Assembly (NCBI GenBank): GCA_963770865.1
Contig: CAVYRD010000006.1
Coordinates: 115,048 to 179,047, forward strand
Reading direction: 5' to 3'
Source of the DNA: Miltoncostaea sp963770865
GTDB lineage: Bacteria > Actinomycetota > Thermoleophilia > Miltoncostaeales > Miltoncostaeaceae
Length of the DNA: 64,000 nucleotides
The notes below the pieces were generated by a model. That model was not told the DNA's origin and did no database searches. It was given only the letters and a program-made list of their open reading frames with translations. The position numbers were made by a program, and so were the translations under genes. Positions 17,247 through 26,636 of the stretch are shown in pieces. Positions within the stretch are counted from its first letter, which is position 1. Every line of letters begins with the position of its first letter.

Positions 17247-18304
17247 GCGCCGTCGACGCCGAGGGGTTCGGCCGGCTGGCGGGGGCCTTCCTCGCCGCGC
17301 GCGAGAACCCCAACACGCGCGCCGCCTACGCGCGCGACCTCGCGTCGCTGGCCGACGCGCTCGGCGTGCCGGCGCCGGCGGCCGAGGGGGCCGGGTTCGG
17401 CGTCGAGGACGACCCGCTCGCCCGCGCGGCGGCGGCCGACCTGGCCGCCCTGCCGCTCGACTGGTGGCAGCGCTGGCGCGACGGGCTGTCCGGCCGGCTG
17501 GCCACCCGCCGCCGTCGCGTGGCGGCCACGCGCGCGTTCTGCCGCTGGTGGTCGCGGGCGCTGGCGCTGGAGAACCCGGTGCGCGACCTGCGCCCCCCGG
17601 TGGAGCGCGGCGCGACCGGCCAGGAGCAGCTGGCCCGCGAGGTGGTGGCGCTCTCGCCGGCCGCGGTGCGGCGCATGTGCGAGGCCGCCGCCGGGCCCGG
17701 GCCGCTCGGCGCGCGCACGAGCGCGCTGGTCGAGGTCCTCTACGGCTGCGGCCTGCGCGCGAGCGAGGCGGCGGGGCTCGACCTGTCGGCCTGCCACCTC
17801 GACGACCCCGAGGACCCGTTCCTGCTGGTGCTCGGCAAGGGCGGCAAGCGGCGACCGGTGGCCGTACCGCGCCAGGCGCTCGCGGCGCTCGAGGCGTACC
17901 TGCGCGTGGGCCGGCCCGCGCTGCGCGCGCACGACCGAAAGCCCCGCCCCGACCAGGCGCGCCACCGCGACGCCGACGCGGTGTTCCTCAGCGCGCGCGG
18001 GCGCCGGCTGGGGCGCGCGGCCGTGTGGCGCATCGTGACCGACGTGGCCGACCGCGCCGGCCTACGCGAGGAGGGTGCGCGCGTCTTCCCGCACGCCCTG
18101 CGGCACTCCTGTGGCACGCACCTGATCCAGTCGGGCGTGGACATCCGCTACGTCCAGGCGCACCTCGGCCACGCATCGCCCGTCACCACCGAGGTCTACA
18201 CCCACGTGACGGTCGCCCACCTGCGCGAGGACTTCGACCGCGCGCACCCGCGCTCGCGCCGCGGCGCCGGGGCGCCCGGCGGTCCGTCTACCGCTTCTTC
18301 GTGA
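17243..18304 (+). CDS. Xer-type tyrosine recombinase, second of a tandem pair
   Basis: A 353-residue recombinase, somewhat longer than usual because of an insertion around the acidic DDPEDPFLLVLGKGGKRRPV segment and an extended N-terminal domain. The active site is complete: YGCGLRASEAAGL, GKGGKRRPV, PHALRHSCGTHLIQ, LGHASPVTTEVYTHV. It begins with an ATG that overlaps the stop of the first recombinase, so the two are translationally coupled and could act as a XerC-XerD heterotetramer. The 3' end overlaps the convergent secreted-protein gene by 17 bases. Confidence 0.85.
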   Translation: MSAVDAEGFGRLAGAFLAARENPNTRAAYARDLASLADALGVPAPAAEGAGFGVEDDPLARAAAADLAALPLDWWQRWRDGLSGRLATRRRRVAATRAFCRWWSRALALENPVRDLRPPVERGATGQEQLAREVVALSPAAVRRMCEAAAGPGPLGARTSALVEVLYGCGLRASEAAGLDLSACHLDDPEDPFLLVLGKGGKRRPVAVPRQALAALEAYLRVGRPALRAHDRKPRPDQARHRDADAVFLSARGRRLGRAAVWRIVTDVADRAGLREEGARVFPHALRHSCGTHLIQSGVDIRYVQAHLGHASPVTTEVYTHVTVAHLREDFDRAHPRSRRGAGAPGGPSTASS

Positions 18305-19402
18305 TCCTCACGGTGACGCTGGCGCGGTCGCGCAGGCCGTCGCCGATCAGCACGGCCTGGACGCGGTAGACCCCGGGGCGGCTGTCGGTGGGCAGCATCA
18401 CCAGGACGCCGGCCGCGGGGCCCGTGAGCTTGCGGATGGCGCGCACCTTGCCGCCGGACGCCGGCGTCATCGTGACCACGGCGTTGCCGGGGCGCCCGAG
18501 CACCACCTTCACGCGCCGCGCGCCGGCGGTGGTGAGGGTGAGCCCGCCCGGCTGGGGCACCGGGAAGTCCGACCCGGTCACCGAGACGCTCGGCGACGCG
18601 CGGAAGGCGCGGTACTGGTCGAGCCAGGCGCGCGCGTCGGCCGTCGTGGGAAGTCCGTAGGCGGCGGGGCCGTGCGAGAGCAGGTCGCGTCCGGCCGGGG
18701 TGGCGCGCAGGCGCGCCCAGACCTCGGCCTGCCCGGCGCCGGCGTCGGGGCCGAGCATCACGCGCAGCTCGCCGCGGCCGGCCGGCCAGCGGGCCTCCCA
18801 CCGCGTGGGGTGGGTCGCCATCTCGCGCGCCGGGAACGGTGACATGTCGCCGCGGTAGGTCAGCAGGTAGGTCGCGCGACCGCGGCTGACGGCGTCCACC
18901 AGGGCCGCGAGCGTTGCGGGCAGGGGGCTGCGCGGGTCGACGCGCCCCACCCGCTCCACGAACGACGGGGCGGCGTAGAAGATCACGCGCCGGGCGTCGC
19001 CGCCGAGCCGGTCGAGGGCCGACGCCAGGGCCGCCGCGGAGGAGGGCGTCCACTGGGCGGGCGTCAGCTCGTCCACCGCCACCAGCCCGCCCACCCCGGG
19101 CTGGCGCCAGCCCGCGCGCAGGAGCGACGGCGATCCGCCCGGCGCTCTGGCCCGCCAGCTCGCGTCCGGTGACCTTGCCCACGGTGCGGGAGGCGGTCCA
19201 GCGCGCGTTCGGCACCATCGGCGCCTGCCGCAGGGTGCCGCCACCGAGGCCGGCGTCGATCACCGACGGCGGGGTCCTCGCGCAGGTAGAGGAGCGGCGC
19301 GTCCGAGGCCGCGGCCGTCGCGGCGCCGGCGGCGAGGGCGGCCGCCGCGAGGGCGAGCGCGGCCGTCAGCCGCCGCGGGGCGGAGGGGGTCGTTCCGGGC
19401 AC
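18288..19402 (-). CDS. secreted protein of unknown function, two frameshifts
   Basis: The reading begins at a GTG at 19402 with a signal peptide (RRLTAALALAAAALAAGA, then TAAASDAPLL). Near 19265 the frame shifts to VIDAGLGGGTLRQAPM and ARWTASRTVGKVTGREL, and near 19120 it shifts again to AGWRQPGVGGLVAVDELTPA, after which it runs cleanly to the stop at 18288. The repaired protein has about 370 residues. The C-terminal 100 residues resemble an Ig-like beta domain (VKVVLGRPGNAVVTMTP). I do not recognise the family. The two shifts are single-base and fall in GC-rich stretches, so sequence error is likely. Confidence 0.6.
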
Positions 19403-19493
19403 ACGGGGATGGTTCCAGGGAATCCCCCGCGTGGCAGGCCCTCTGACGGAACCCTTACATCCGCTTGCGGAAACCCGGAGACGAGCGCGGCGG

Positions 19494-20207
19494 TCAGAGG
19501 CCCCCGGGACCGGCGACCCACGCACCGATGCCCCCGACCACGGCCAGCAGCGACAGCACCAGGATGCCGAGGGCCATGCCGGCGACGGCCATGCCGCGGC
19601 CGGTCAGCCGCTCGCCCGAGCCGCGGATGTCGCCCAGCGCGAGCACGCCGTAGGCGACGGCGAGGGCCGAGGTCACGACGACCACCACCCCGATGAGGCC
19701 GAGGATCGCGGCGAGCGGCGCGGTGCGGGCGCGCTGCTGCGGGCCCGTGCGGGCGACGTTCTCCGGGGGCGGGGCGGCGAGCGCCACCATCCGGATGCCG
19801 ACGAGCGCGATCACGACGCCGATCAGCGACAGCCAGAAGGCGCACACCAGCAGCAGGCCGCCGGTGAGCAGCGTGGGGTCCGCCGACTCGGCGAAGTTGT
19901 CCGACGTGCGCGCCACGATCACGAGGACGCCGGACACGAGGGCGACCCCGGTGCCGAGCACGAGCCCCACCAGGTGCATCCAGAGCACCTCGCGCACGAC
20001 GCCCACGAGGAGCGCCAGGCAGGCCGTGACGCCGATCGCCGCGACCGAGGCGCCGATGCCGGCCGTGTAGGTGCCGTGCCCGCTCGCGGACGGCCCGTCG
20101 GCGATGTCGAAGGCCGCGGCCAGCGCCATCAGGGCGGCCGCGAGCGCGGCCACGGCGAGCCCGCCGCGGATGGTGGTGATCGCGCGCGGCAGCGAGTCCT
20201 CGGGCAT
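19494..20207 (-). CDS. multi-pass membrane protein, unknown function
   Basis: A 237-residue protein with six predicted hydrophobic segments (for example GLAVAALAAALMALAAAF, ACLALLVGVVREVLWMHLVG, GGLLLVCAFWLSLIGVVIAL, AILGLIGVVVVVTSALAVAY). A short cytoplasmic stretch lies between the fourth and fifth. The last two helices with GDIRGSGERLTGRGMA between them resemble DUF4190-type membrane modules. The ATG at 20207 lies 12 bases after the phosphoesterase stop, so it is the last gene of the division operon. Its role there is not known. Confidence 0.65.
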   Translation of the reverse strand: MPEDSLPRAITTIRGGLAVAALAAALMALAAAFDIADGPSASGHGTYTAGIGASVAAIGVTACLALLVGVVREVLWMHLVGLVLGTGVALVSGVLVIVARTSDNFAESADPTLLTGGLLLVCAFWLSLIGVVIALVGIRMVALAAPPPENVARTGPQQRARTAPLAAILGLIGVVVVVTSALAVAYGVLALGDIRGSGERLTGRGMAVAGMALGILVLSLLAVVGGIGAWVAGPGGL

Positions 20208-20218
20208 CCGCGGCGAGA

Positions 20219-20863
20219 CTACCGCCCGTCCACGAACTCGGTGCGGGGCCGGATGCCCCCGCTCGAGACGTCGAGGAACCCGATGCTCGGCCGCATCGCC
20301 TCGTCGCCGAGGTTGCGGCGGAAGCGGCGGACGGCGCGGTCGGCGATGCCGGTCCACCCGGTCCCCGGCGGGGCTCCGCCGTGGAGGCTGCCCCAGGGGC
20401 AGACGGCACCCGGGGAGAAGAGCAGCGTGCCGCCCTCGACCCGGCAGACCCGCTCGTGCCAGTGGCCGAAAACGACGGCGTCCACCGGCCCCAGGCGGCG
20501 CACCATGGCCCGCGAGAGGCGCGCCCGGTACGGGCACGGCGCGCCCGGCGGCGACCGAGGCCGCGACCACCGACGCGTCCACCGGGAAGGAGCGGTCGCC
20601 GTGGACCATCCCGATGCGATGGCCGCCCACCGCGACCACGACGGTGCGCGGCAGCTCCAGGCCGCCCAGGCGGTCGTGGTCGCCGCGCACCGCCACCACC
20701 GGGGCGAGGGCGCCGAGGTCGTCGAGAACCGAGGGGACGCTGAGGTCGCCCGCGTGGAGGATCAGGTCGCAGCCCTCGAGCGCCGCCAGCACCGCGTCGG
20801 GCAGCGCCTCCATGAACTCGCCGACGTGCGTGTCGGCGACGACGCCGATGCGCGTCAGTTGCG
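20219..20863 (-). CDS. metallophosphoesterase, YfcE/MJ0936-like, one frameshift
   Basis: The N-terminus RIGVVADTHVGEFMEALPDA and the following LILHAGDLSVPSVLDDL, VAVRGDHDRLG and IGMVHGDRSF carry the DxH, GD and GNHD/E-type metal ligands of calcineurin-like phosphodiesterases. GHWHER (the GHTH motif) appears only after a frame change at about 20535, in the continuation ending TEFVDGR. A start codon is not obvious: the reading begins directly at the ddl stop, perhaps at a CTG or further upstream inside ddl. About 214 residues after repair, normal for this family. It is the ninth gene of the division operon. Confidence 0.7.
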
Positions 20864-21886
20864 GTACCGGCGCGCCTCCGCCGCCCGCGCGACGCCGAGG
20901 TCCACGAGCCGGCCGACGAGGTCCGGGTAGGCGATGCCGGCCGCCTCCATCAGGCGCGCGTAGACGCTGGTGGGCGTGAAGCCCGGCATCGTGTTGAGCT
21001 CGGACAGCAGCACCGTGCCGTCGGGCTCGACGAAGAAGTCCACCCGGGCGAGGCCGTGGCAGCCGACGGCGGCGAAGCCGCGCAGCGCGAGCTCCCGGGC
21101 CCGGCCGGCCACCTCGGCCGGCAGGTCGGCGGGCACCTCGAGGCGGGAGCGCCCCGGGACGTACTTGGTCTCGTAGTCGTACCAGTCGCCCTCGAAGGTG
21201 ATCTCGCCCACGGGCGACGCGAACGGCGGCTCGCCGTCCAGCACGCCCACCTCCACCTCGCGCCCCGAGATGCCGCGCTCCACGAGCGCCTTGGAGTCGT
21301 GCGCGAGGGCGAGGTCGAGGGCCGCGTCCAGGTACTCCTCGCCGGGCACCGGGCTGATGCCCACGCTGGAGCCGAGCCGGGCCGGCTTGCAGAAGGCCGG
21401 GTAGCCGACGGCCTCCGCCACCCGCGCGCGCACCGCGCCCGGGTCGGAGCGCCACTCGGCGGCCGTGACCACCGCGTGCTCGGGCGTCGGGATGCCCTCG
21501 TGGGCGAGGAACGCCTTGAACATCGCCTTGTCCATCGCCACGGCCGACGCGGCCACCCCGGCGCCGACGTAGGGGATGCCGGCCGTCTCCAGCGCGCCCT
21601 GGATCGTGCCGTCCTCGCCGTGCGGGCCGTGGAGCACCGGGAAGACCACGTCCACGGCGCGGTCGGGGCGGCCGTTCAGCGACGCGAGCCGGCCGGTCCC
21701 GTCGACGCCCGGCACGACCGCCACCGGCGCGCCGTCGACGCTCCACGCGCCCTCGGGCGAGATCAACACCGGGATCACCTCGAAGCGCGCCGGGTCGAGC
21801 GCCGCGATCACCGCGGCCGCGGAGGCCAGGGAGACCTCGTGCTCGCTGCTGCGCCCGCCCATCAGGACCGCGATGCGCGTGGTCAC
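20855..21886 (-). CDS. ddl: D-alanine--D-alanine ligase
   Basis: A 343-residue ATP-grasp enzyme that makes the D-Ala-D-Ala dipeptide of peptidoglycan. Motifs are complete: LMGGRSSEHEVSLASAAAV at the N-terminus, FPVLHGPHGEDGTIQG, GIPYVGAGVAASAVAMDK, the ATP/Mg site KPARLGSSVGI, and SELNTMPGFTPTS at the C-terminus. The GTG start at 21886 overlaps the pknB stop by four bases. Having ddl directly behind a PASTA kinase gene and within the kinase-PBP-SEDS operon is unusual, since ddl commonly sits with murF or alone. It places precursor supply under the same transcription as its consumers. Confidence 0.95.
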   Translation of the reverse strand: MTTRIAVLMGGRSSEHEVSLASAAAVIAALDPARFEVIPVLISPEGAWSVDGAPVAVVPGVDGTGRLASLNGRPDRAVDVVFPVLHGPHGEDGTIQGALETAGIPYVGAGVAASAVAMDKAMFKAFLAHEGIPTPEHAVVTAAEWRSDPGAVRARVAEAVGYPAFCKPARLGSSVGISPVPGEEYLDAALDLALAHDSKALVERGISGREVEVGVLDGEPPFASPVGEITFEGDWYDYETKYVPGRSRLEVPADLPAEVAGRARELALRGFAAVGCHGLARVDFFVEPDGTVLLSELNTMPGFTPTSVYARLMEAAGIAYPDLVGRLVDLGVARAAEARRYRN

Positions 21887-23850
21887 CCGGCGTCCCCCTT
21901 CTTGGCCTGGCCCGGGGGGCCCGCGCCGCCGGGCCCGTTGCCGGGCTTCTCGCCGGTGGTCTGCCCGGGCGGCGGCGCCGGGACCGCGGGCGTGGTGCCG
22001 CTCGGGCCGTTGCTGACGGTGATGTTGACCGTGCTGCCGGGCGCGACGCCGGTCCCGGCCTGCGGCTGCTGGTCGATGACCGTCCCGGCCGGCGCGCTGT
22101 CGTCGGCCGCGTCGCTCGTCACCTTCAGGCCCTGGGCCTCGAGCGCCGCCCTGGCGTCCTCGGCCGTGAAGCCGATCACCGAGGTGACGGTGACGTTGCT
22201 CGGGGCGACGGCGACCGTGATCGTCACCGCGCTGCCCTTGGGCAGCTTGCCGCTCCGTGGGTTCTGCTCGATGACCACTCCGGGCGTGAAGTCGGACGTC
22301 GTCCGGCGCTCGACCTTGGGCGTGAGGCCCCGGCCCCTCAGGGTCTGCTCGGCGGTCGCGCGGTCGATGCCCGTCACGTTCGGGACGTCCACCATCTCGG
22401 CGCCGGTCGAGATGACGAGCGTCACCGTGCTGCCCTTGTCCACCTGGGTGTTGGCGGGCGGGTCGGTGCGGATGACCAGCCCGGCGTCGACCGTGTCGCT
22501 CGCCTCCTCGGTGGTGTCCACCGTGAAGTCCTGGCGCTTGAGCTGGCTGGTGGCCGCGGCCTCCTCCTTGCCGGAGACGTCCGGGATCGTCTCGGTCCCC
22601 GGTCCTCCGCTCACCTTGAGGATGACGGTGTCGCCCTTGTGGGCCTCGGCCCCGGCCGGCGGATCGGTGCCGATCGCGTTGCCGCTCGCGACGGTCGTGT
22701 CGGTGATCGTTCGCAGCTCCGGCGTCAGCCCGGCGTCGATCAGCTTCTGCTGGGCGGTGGCCGCCGGGAGGTTCGCGACCGTCGGGACGGTCACGGCCTT
22801 GGCGCCGCCGCCGTTCAGCAGGAACGCCGCCGCGACGCCGGCCACCGCCAGAAGGAGCAGGATCCCGACCACCAGCGGCCAGCGGCGACGGCGCCGGGGG
22901 GGCTCCTCCGGCGGGGGCGGGGCGACGCGGGTGGCCGCGGTCTGCGCGCCGAGCACGCGGGTGCGCCCGGTGTCCTGGGCGCCGGCGGCCGGGATGACCC
23001 GGGTGGTGCCGCCGGTCCCGTCGATCGCGGCGCGGGCCTCGGCCAGGGCGCGGCTCATCTCCTCGGCGGTGCGGTAGCGCTCGGACGGGCGCTTGGCGAG
23101 CGCGCGCAGCACCACGGCCTCCAGCTCGCGCGGCACGCTCGGCTCTACGATGCGCGGCGACACCGGCTCGTCGGTGATCTGCTTCATCGCCACCGACACC
23201 GGCGGCCCGCCGTCGAACGGCAGGCGGCCGGTGAGCATCTCGTAGAGGACGATGCCGACCGCGTAGCAGTCGCTGGCGGCCGTCACGTCGTCGCCGCGGG
23301 CCTGCTCGGGCGAGAGGTACTGGGCCGTCCCGATCACCGAGCCGGCCTCGGTCATGTCGCTCTCGGCGCCGGCGCGGGCGATGCCGAAGTCGGTCACCTT
23401 GAGGTGGCCGTCCTCGGCGACGAGGACGTTCTGCGGCTTGACGTCGCGGTGCACCACGTCGCGCCGGTGGGCCGCGCCGAGCGCGGCCAGGATCTGCTGG
23501 GCGTCGTCGATCGCCTCGAGGGGCGGCAGCGGCGCGCGCTCGCGGATCACCTGCTTCAGGTCGGGCCCGCGCAGGTACTCCATGACGATGTAGTAGCTGC
23601 CGTCCGCCTCGCCGCGGTCGTACACCGCGACGATGTTCGGGTGGTTGAGGCCGGCGGCGGCCGAGGCCTCGCGGCGGAAGCGCTCCACGAACTGCGGGTC
23701 GGACGCGTAGGGCTCCGAGAGCACCTTGACGGCCACGCGGCGGTCGAGCAGGCGGTCGTGGCCGAGATAGACGCGCGCCATGCCGCCGCTGCCGAGCTGG
23801 CGTCCCAGCTCGTAGCGCCCGCCGACGAGCTCCCCGGGCTCGAAGCTCAT
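21883..23850 (-). CDS. pknB: PASTA-domain Ser/Thr protein kinase (PknB)
   Basis: A 655-residue kinase of the PknB/PrkC class. The kinase domain (residues about 10-275) has GSGGMARVY, VAVKVL, HRDVKPQN, DFGIARA and the activation segment SVIGTAQYLSPEQ. A proline- and arginine-rich juxtamembrane stretch precedes a transmembrane helix (PLVVGILLLLAVAGVAAAFL, near 335-355). Four PASTA repeats follow (starting VTVPTVANLPA, ETIPDVSGKEE, VDVPNVTGIDR and VTVTSVIGFTA), then a Gly/Pro tail. PASTA domains sense muropeptides or lipid II. The start overlaps the pbpA stop (ATGA). Likely targets nearby are FhaA/FhaB and the cell-wall enzymes; PstP would reverse it. Confidence 0.95.
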   Translation of the reverse strand: MSFEPGELVGGRYELGRQLGSGGMARVYLGHDRLLDRRVAVKVLSEPYASDPQFVERFRREASAAAGLNHPNIVAVYDRGEADGSYYIVMEYLRGPDLKQVIRERAPLPPLEAIDDAQQILAALGAAHRRDVVHRDVKPQNVLVAEDGHLKVTDFGIARAGAESDMTEAGSVIGTAQYLSPEQARGDDVTAASDCYAVGIVLYEMLTGRLPFDGGPPVSVAMKQITDEPVSPRIVEPSVPRELEAVVLRALAKRPSERYRTAEEMSRALAEARAAIDGTGGTTRVIPAAGAQDTGRTRVLGAQTAATRVAPPPPEEPPRRRRRWPLVVGILLLLAVAGVAAAFLLNGGGAKAVTVPTVANLPAATAQQKLIDAGLTPELRTITDTTVASGNAIGTDPPAGAEAHKGDTVILKVSGGPGTETIPDVSGKEEAAATSQLKRQDFTVDTTEEASDTVDAGLVIRTDPPANTQVDKGSTVTLVISTGAEMVDVPNVTGIDRATAEQTLRGRGLTPKVERRTTSDFTPGVVIEQNPRSGKLPKGSAVTITVAVAPSNVTVTSVIGFTAEDARAALEAQGLKVTSDAADDSAPAGTVIDQQPQAGTGVAPGSTVNITVSNGPSGTTPAVPAPPPGQTTGEKPGNGPGGAGPPGQAKKGDAG

Positions 23851-25280
23851 CGAGCGTCGATGGCCGCGCGCATGACCGCGGCCGCGATCGGGGCGGCCGC
23901 CTCACCGCCGGTCAGGCTGGTGTCCTCGACGATCACCGCGACGGCCACGACCGGCGCCTGGGACGGCGCGAAGCCGATGAACCAGGCCTGGTTCTTGGTC
24001 GGGTCGGCCGACTCGGCGGTGCCGGTCTTGCCGGCCACGGTGACGCCGGCGCTCGACAGCGCGGCGCCCGTGCCGGTGCCGTCGCGCACCACGTTCTCCA
24101 TCATCGTCGTGAGCTCCGCCGCGGTCGTCTCGCTCATCACGCGCCCCATCTCCTGCGGGCGGCCCTGCTTGACGACCGAGCCGCCGCGGTCCGTGATCCG
24201 CTCCATCAGGCGCGGCGCCATCAGCACGCCGCGGTTCGCCACGGCGCCGGCGACCATCATCATCTGCAGCGGCGTCACGGCGAGCTGCTCCTGGCCGATC
24301 GCGATGCGCGCGGTGTCCTCGCCGTCCTCGTCGTTGGGGAGGACCTTCCCGTTGCCGAGGCGCCCGGAGGTCAGCACCGAGTCGTCGGGCAGGTCGACCG
24401 GCGGCCGCTCGCCGAAGCCGTAGGCCGTCATCTGGGCGCCCAGGCGCTCCGCGCCCAGGGCGTCGCCGATCGTCGCGAACGTGGTGTTGATGGAGTTGGT
24501 CAGGGCCGTGCTGAGCGTGTGATCGCCGAACCTCTCGCCGCCGAAGTTACGGATGGGGCCGCCGGGCGTGCTGTACGACCCGGTGTCGGTGAAGTGGCTC
24601 TCGGGGGTGTACAGCCCGCTCTCGAGCGCCGCCGTGGCGGTGACCACCTTAAAGGTCGAGCCGGGGGGGTAGCGGCCCTGGGTGGTGCGGTTGATGAACG
24701 GCGAGCCCTCGGTGGGGATCGAGGCGTAGTCCGTGACGGCGGTCTGGAGGTCGAACGTGGGCGACGAGGCCATCGCCAGGATCTGCCCCGTGCGGGGGTC
24801 GAAGGCCACCGCCGCGCCGGCCTTGCCCGCCAGGCCCTGCTCGGCCGCCTCCTGCACGCGGGTGTCGAGGCTGAGGCGCACGTCGGCGCCGCGCTTCTCC
24901 TTCAGGTTCAGCCGCTGGAGCAGCGGCTCGGTGCCGAAGCTGCCCGACAGATACCGGTTGTAGGTGGCCTCGATGCCCGTCTTGCCGTTGCTCGGCGACG
25001 CGTAGCCGACCGCGTTGGCGGCGAGCGTCCCGTGCGGGTAGAGCCGCTCGAAGACGCGCTGGCCCTTGATGCGCCGCGCGCGGCTCGCGGCGAGCACCTT
25101 GCCGTCGGCCGACAGGATGCGCCCGCGGTCGACCAGGCGTTCCGCCTGGGCCGCCTGGAGGTTGCCGGTGTGGTCCTTGAGGCTGTCGGCGGCCACGACC
25201 TGCCACCAGCCGAGCATCACCACGAGCAGGCCGAAGCCCGCGGCCATCGTCAGGTAGAGGCGGCGGATGGAGCGGTTCAC
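23847..25280 (-). CDS. pbpA: class B penicillin-binding protein (PbpA-type transpeptidase)
   Basis: A 477-residue membrane-anchored transpeptidase. One N-terminal helix (LTMAAGFGLLVVMLGWW) is followed by a small dimerisation domain and the transpeptidase domain with the SxxK motif in PPGSTFKVV, SxN in TNSINTTFA and KTG in VAGKTGTAES. The length matches actinobacterial PbpA, which works with the SEDS glycosyltransferase encoded next to it. The GTG start overlaps the rodA stop as GTGA. No frameshift is present. Confidence 0.95.
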   Translation of the reverse strand: MNRSIRRLYLTMAAGFGLLVVMLGWWQVVAADSLKDHTGNLQAAQAERLVDRGRILSADGKVLAASRARRIKGQRVFERLYPHGTLAANAVGYASPSNGKTGIEATYNRYLSGSFGTEPLLQRLNLKEKRGADVRLSLDTRVQEAAEQGLAGKAGAAVAFDPRTGQILAMASSPTFDLQTAVTDYASIPTEGSPFINRTTQGRYPPGSTFKVVTATAALESGLYTPESHFTDTGSYSTPGGPIRNFGGERFGDHTLSTALTNSINTTFATIGDALGAERLGAQMTAYGFGERPPVDLPDDSVLTSGRLGNGKVLPNDEDGEDTARIAIGQEQLAVTPLQMMMVAGAVANRGVLMAPRLMERITDRGGSVVKQGRPQEMGRVMSETTAAELTTMMENVVRDGTGTGAALSSAGVTVAGKTGTAESADPTKNQAWFIGFAPSQAPVVAVAVIVEDTSLTGGEAAAPIAAAVMRAAIDAR

Positions 25281-26636
25281 GCGAGCTCCGCCTCGCGCTC
25301 GGCGGCCGCAACGGCCTCGGCCTCGGCACGGCGGATGCGCCGCGCCGTCGGCGCGTTGCCCTGGTGGGAGCGGTGGCTGACGATCAGGAGGAGGGCCACG
25401 AGCACGAAGTTGGTCACGACGCTCGATCCGCCGTAGCTCATGAACGGCAGGGTCACGCCGGTGAGCGGGATGAGCCGGGTGACGCCGCCGATGATGAGGA
25501 TCGCCTGCAGCCCGATTGCCGCCGTCAGGCCGCCGGCCAGGAGCTTCGAGAAGCCGTCGTTGGCCTGGGCCGCGATCACGAACCCGCGCTGGATGAGCAC
25601 GAGGAAGCCGAGCAGGATGCCGATGCCGCCGACGTAGCCCAGCTCGCTGGCGACGGCCGAGAACATGAAGTCGGTCTCGAGCACGGGGATCACGGTCGTG
25701 CCGTTCTCGGTGACCAGGAACGCGCGCCCGAGGCCGGGGCCGATCACGCCGCCCTGCGCCAGGGCGTAGAGCGACTGCACCAGCTGGTAGCCCTGCCCCT
25801 GGGGGTCGGAGAACGGGTGCAGCCAGTTGTCCACCCGCTCCTGGATGCGCGGCACCACGGTGTAGACGAGCGCCGATCCCGACGGCGAAGAGCCCCAGGC
25901 CGAAGCCCGTGTAGGCCACGCGCCCGGTGGCGAGGTAGATCATCGCCAGGAAGATCCCGAGGAACAGCAGGGCGGTGCCGAAGTCGTTGAGGATCACGAC
26001 CAGCGACAGACAGGCGCCGAGGAACAGGAGCACCGGCGCCAGGGCGGCCCCGGGCGGCGCGGGCATCCCCATCACGCGGCGCGTCGGGATGGCGAGCAGC
26101 TCGCGCTTGTCGCGCAGGTAGGCGGCGAGGAAGACGACCACCAGCACCTTGGCCACCTCGCCGAGCTGCACGGTCTGGCCGCCGCCGATCGAGATCCACA
26201 GCTTCGCCCCGTTGATGCGCGTGCCGAAGACCATCGTGGCCAGCAGCAGCCCCACCGCGGCCAGGCCGATCAGGTACGTGTAGCGCTCGAGCACCCGGTG
26301 GTCGGGCAGGAAGACGAGCGTGGCGATGAACGCCACGCCGCCCACGGCGATCCACACCGCCTGGTCGGCGGCCAGCGACGGGTTGATCCGGTCCAGCTCC
26401 ACCAGCCCGATCGCCACCAGCACGCCGACGGTGGGCAGCAGGTACGGGTCGGCGTGCCTGGCCCGCATCCGCAGGGTGACGTGCATGGCGAGGAACACGG
26501 CGAGCACGGCCACCGCGCCGGGCACGGGGCCGAGGTCGAGCTCGTCCGCCCGGGCGCTCGCCACCGACGCGATGCCGAGGAAGCCCAGCAGGGCGGCCGG
26601 GATCAGGAATCCCAGCTCGCGGGTGCGCGCGGTCAC
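25277..26636 (-). CDS. rodA: SEDS-family peptidoglycan polymerase (RodA/FtsW), one frameshift
   Basis: A multi-pass membrane protein. The N-terminal part holds GTRINGAKLWISIGG, VQLGEVAKVLVVVFLAAYL and LILNDFGTALLF-type motifs (here VVILNDFGTALLFLGIF). After FAVG near 25878 one extra base shifts the frame; the other frame continues SALVYTVVPRIQERVDNW, then YQLVQSLYALAQGGVIG, then the conserved TLPFMSYGGSS. About 452 residues after repair, right for RodA. The neighbours pbpA and pknB favour the RodA rather than the FtsW name. An essential polymerase is unlikely to be broken, so the shift is probably an error in the sequence. Confidence 0.9.

Noticed and set aside
16299..18304. The two tyrosine recombinases as integrases of a mobile element
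   Set aside because: They sit in a tight operon with a chromosomal-type kinase, there are no att repeats or mobile genes around, and the lengths and motifs fit Xer proteins.
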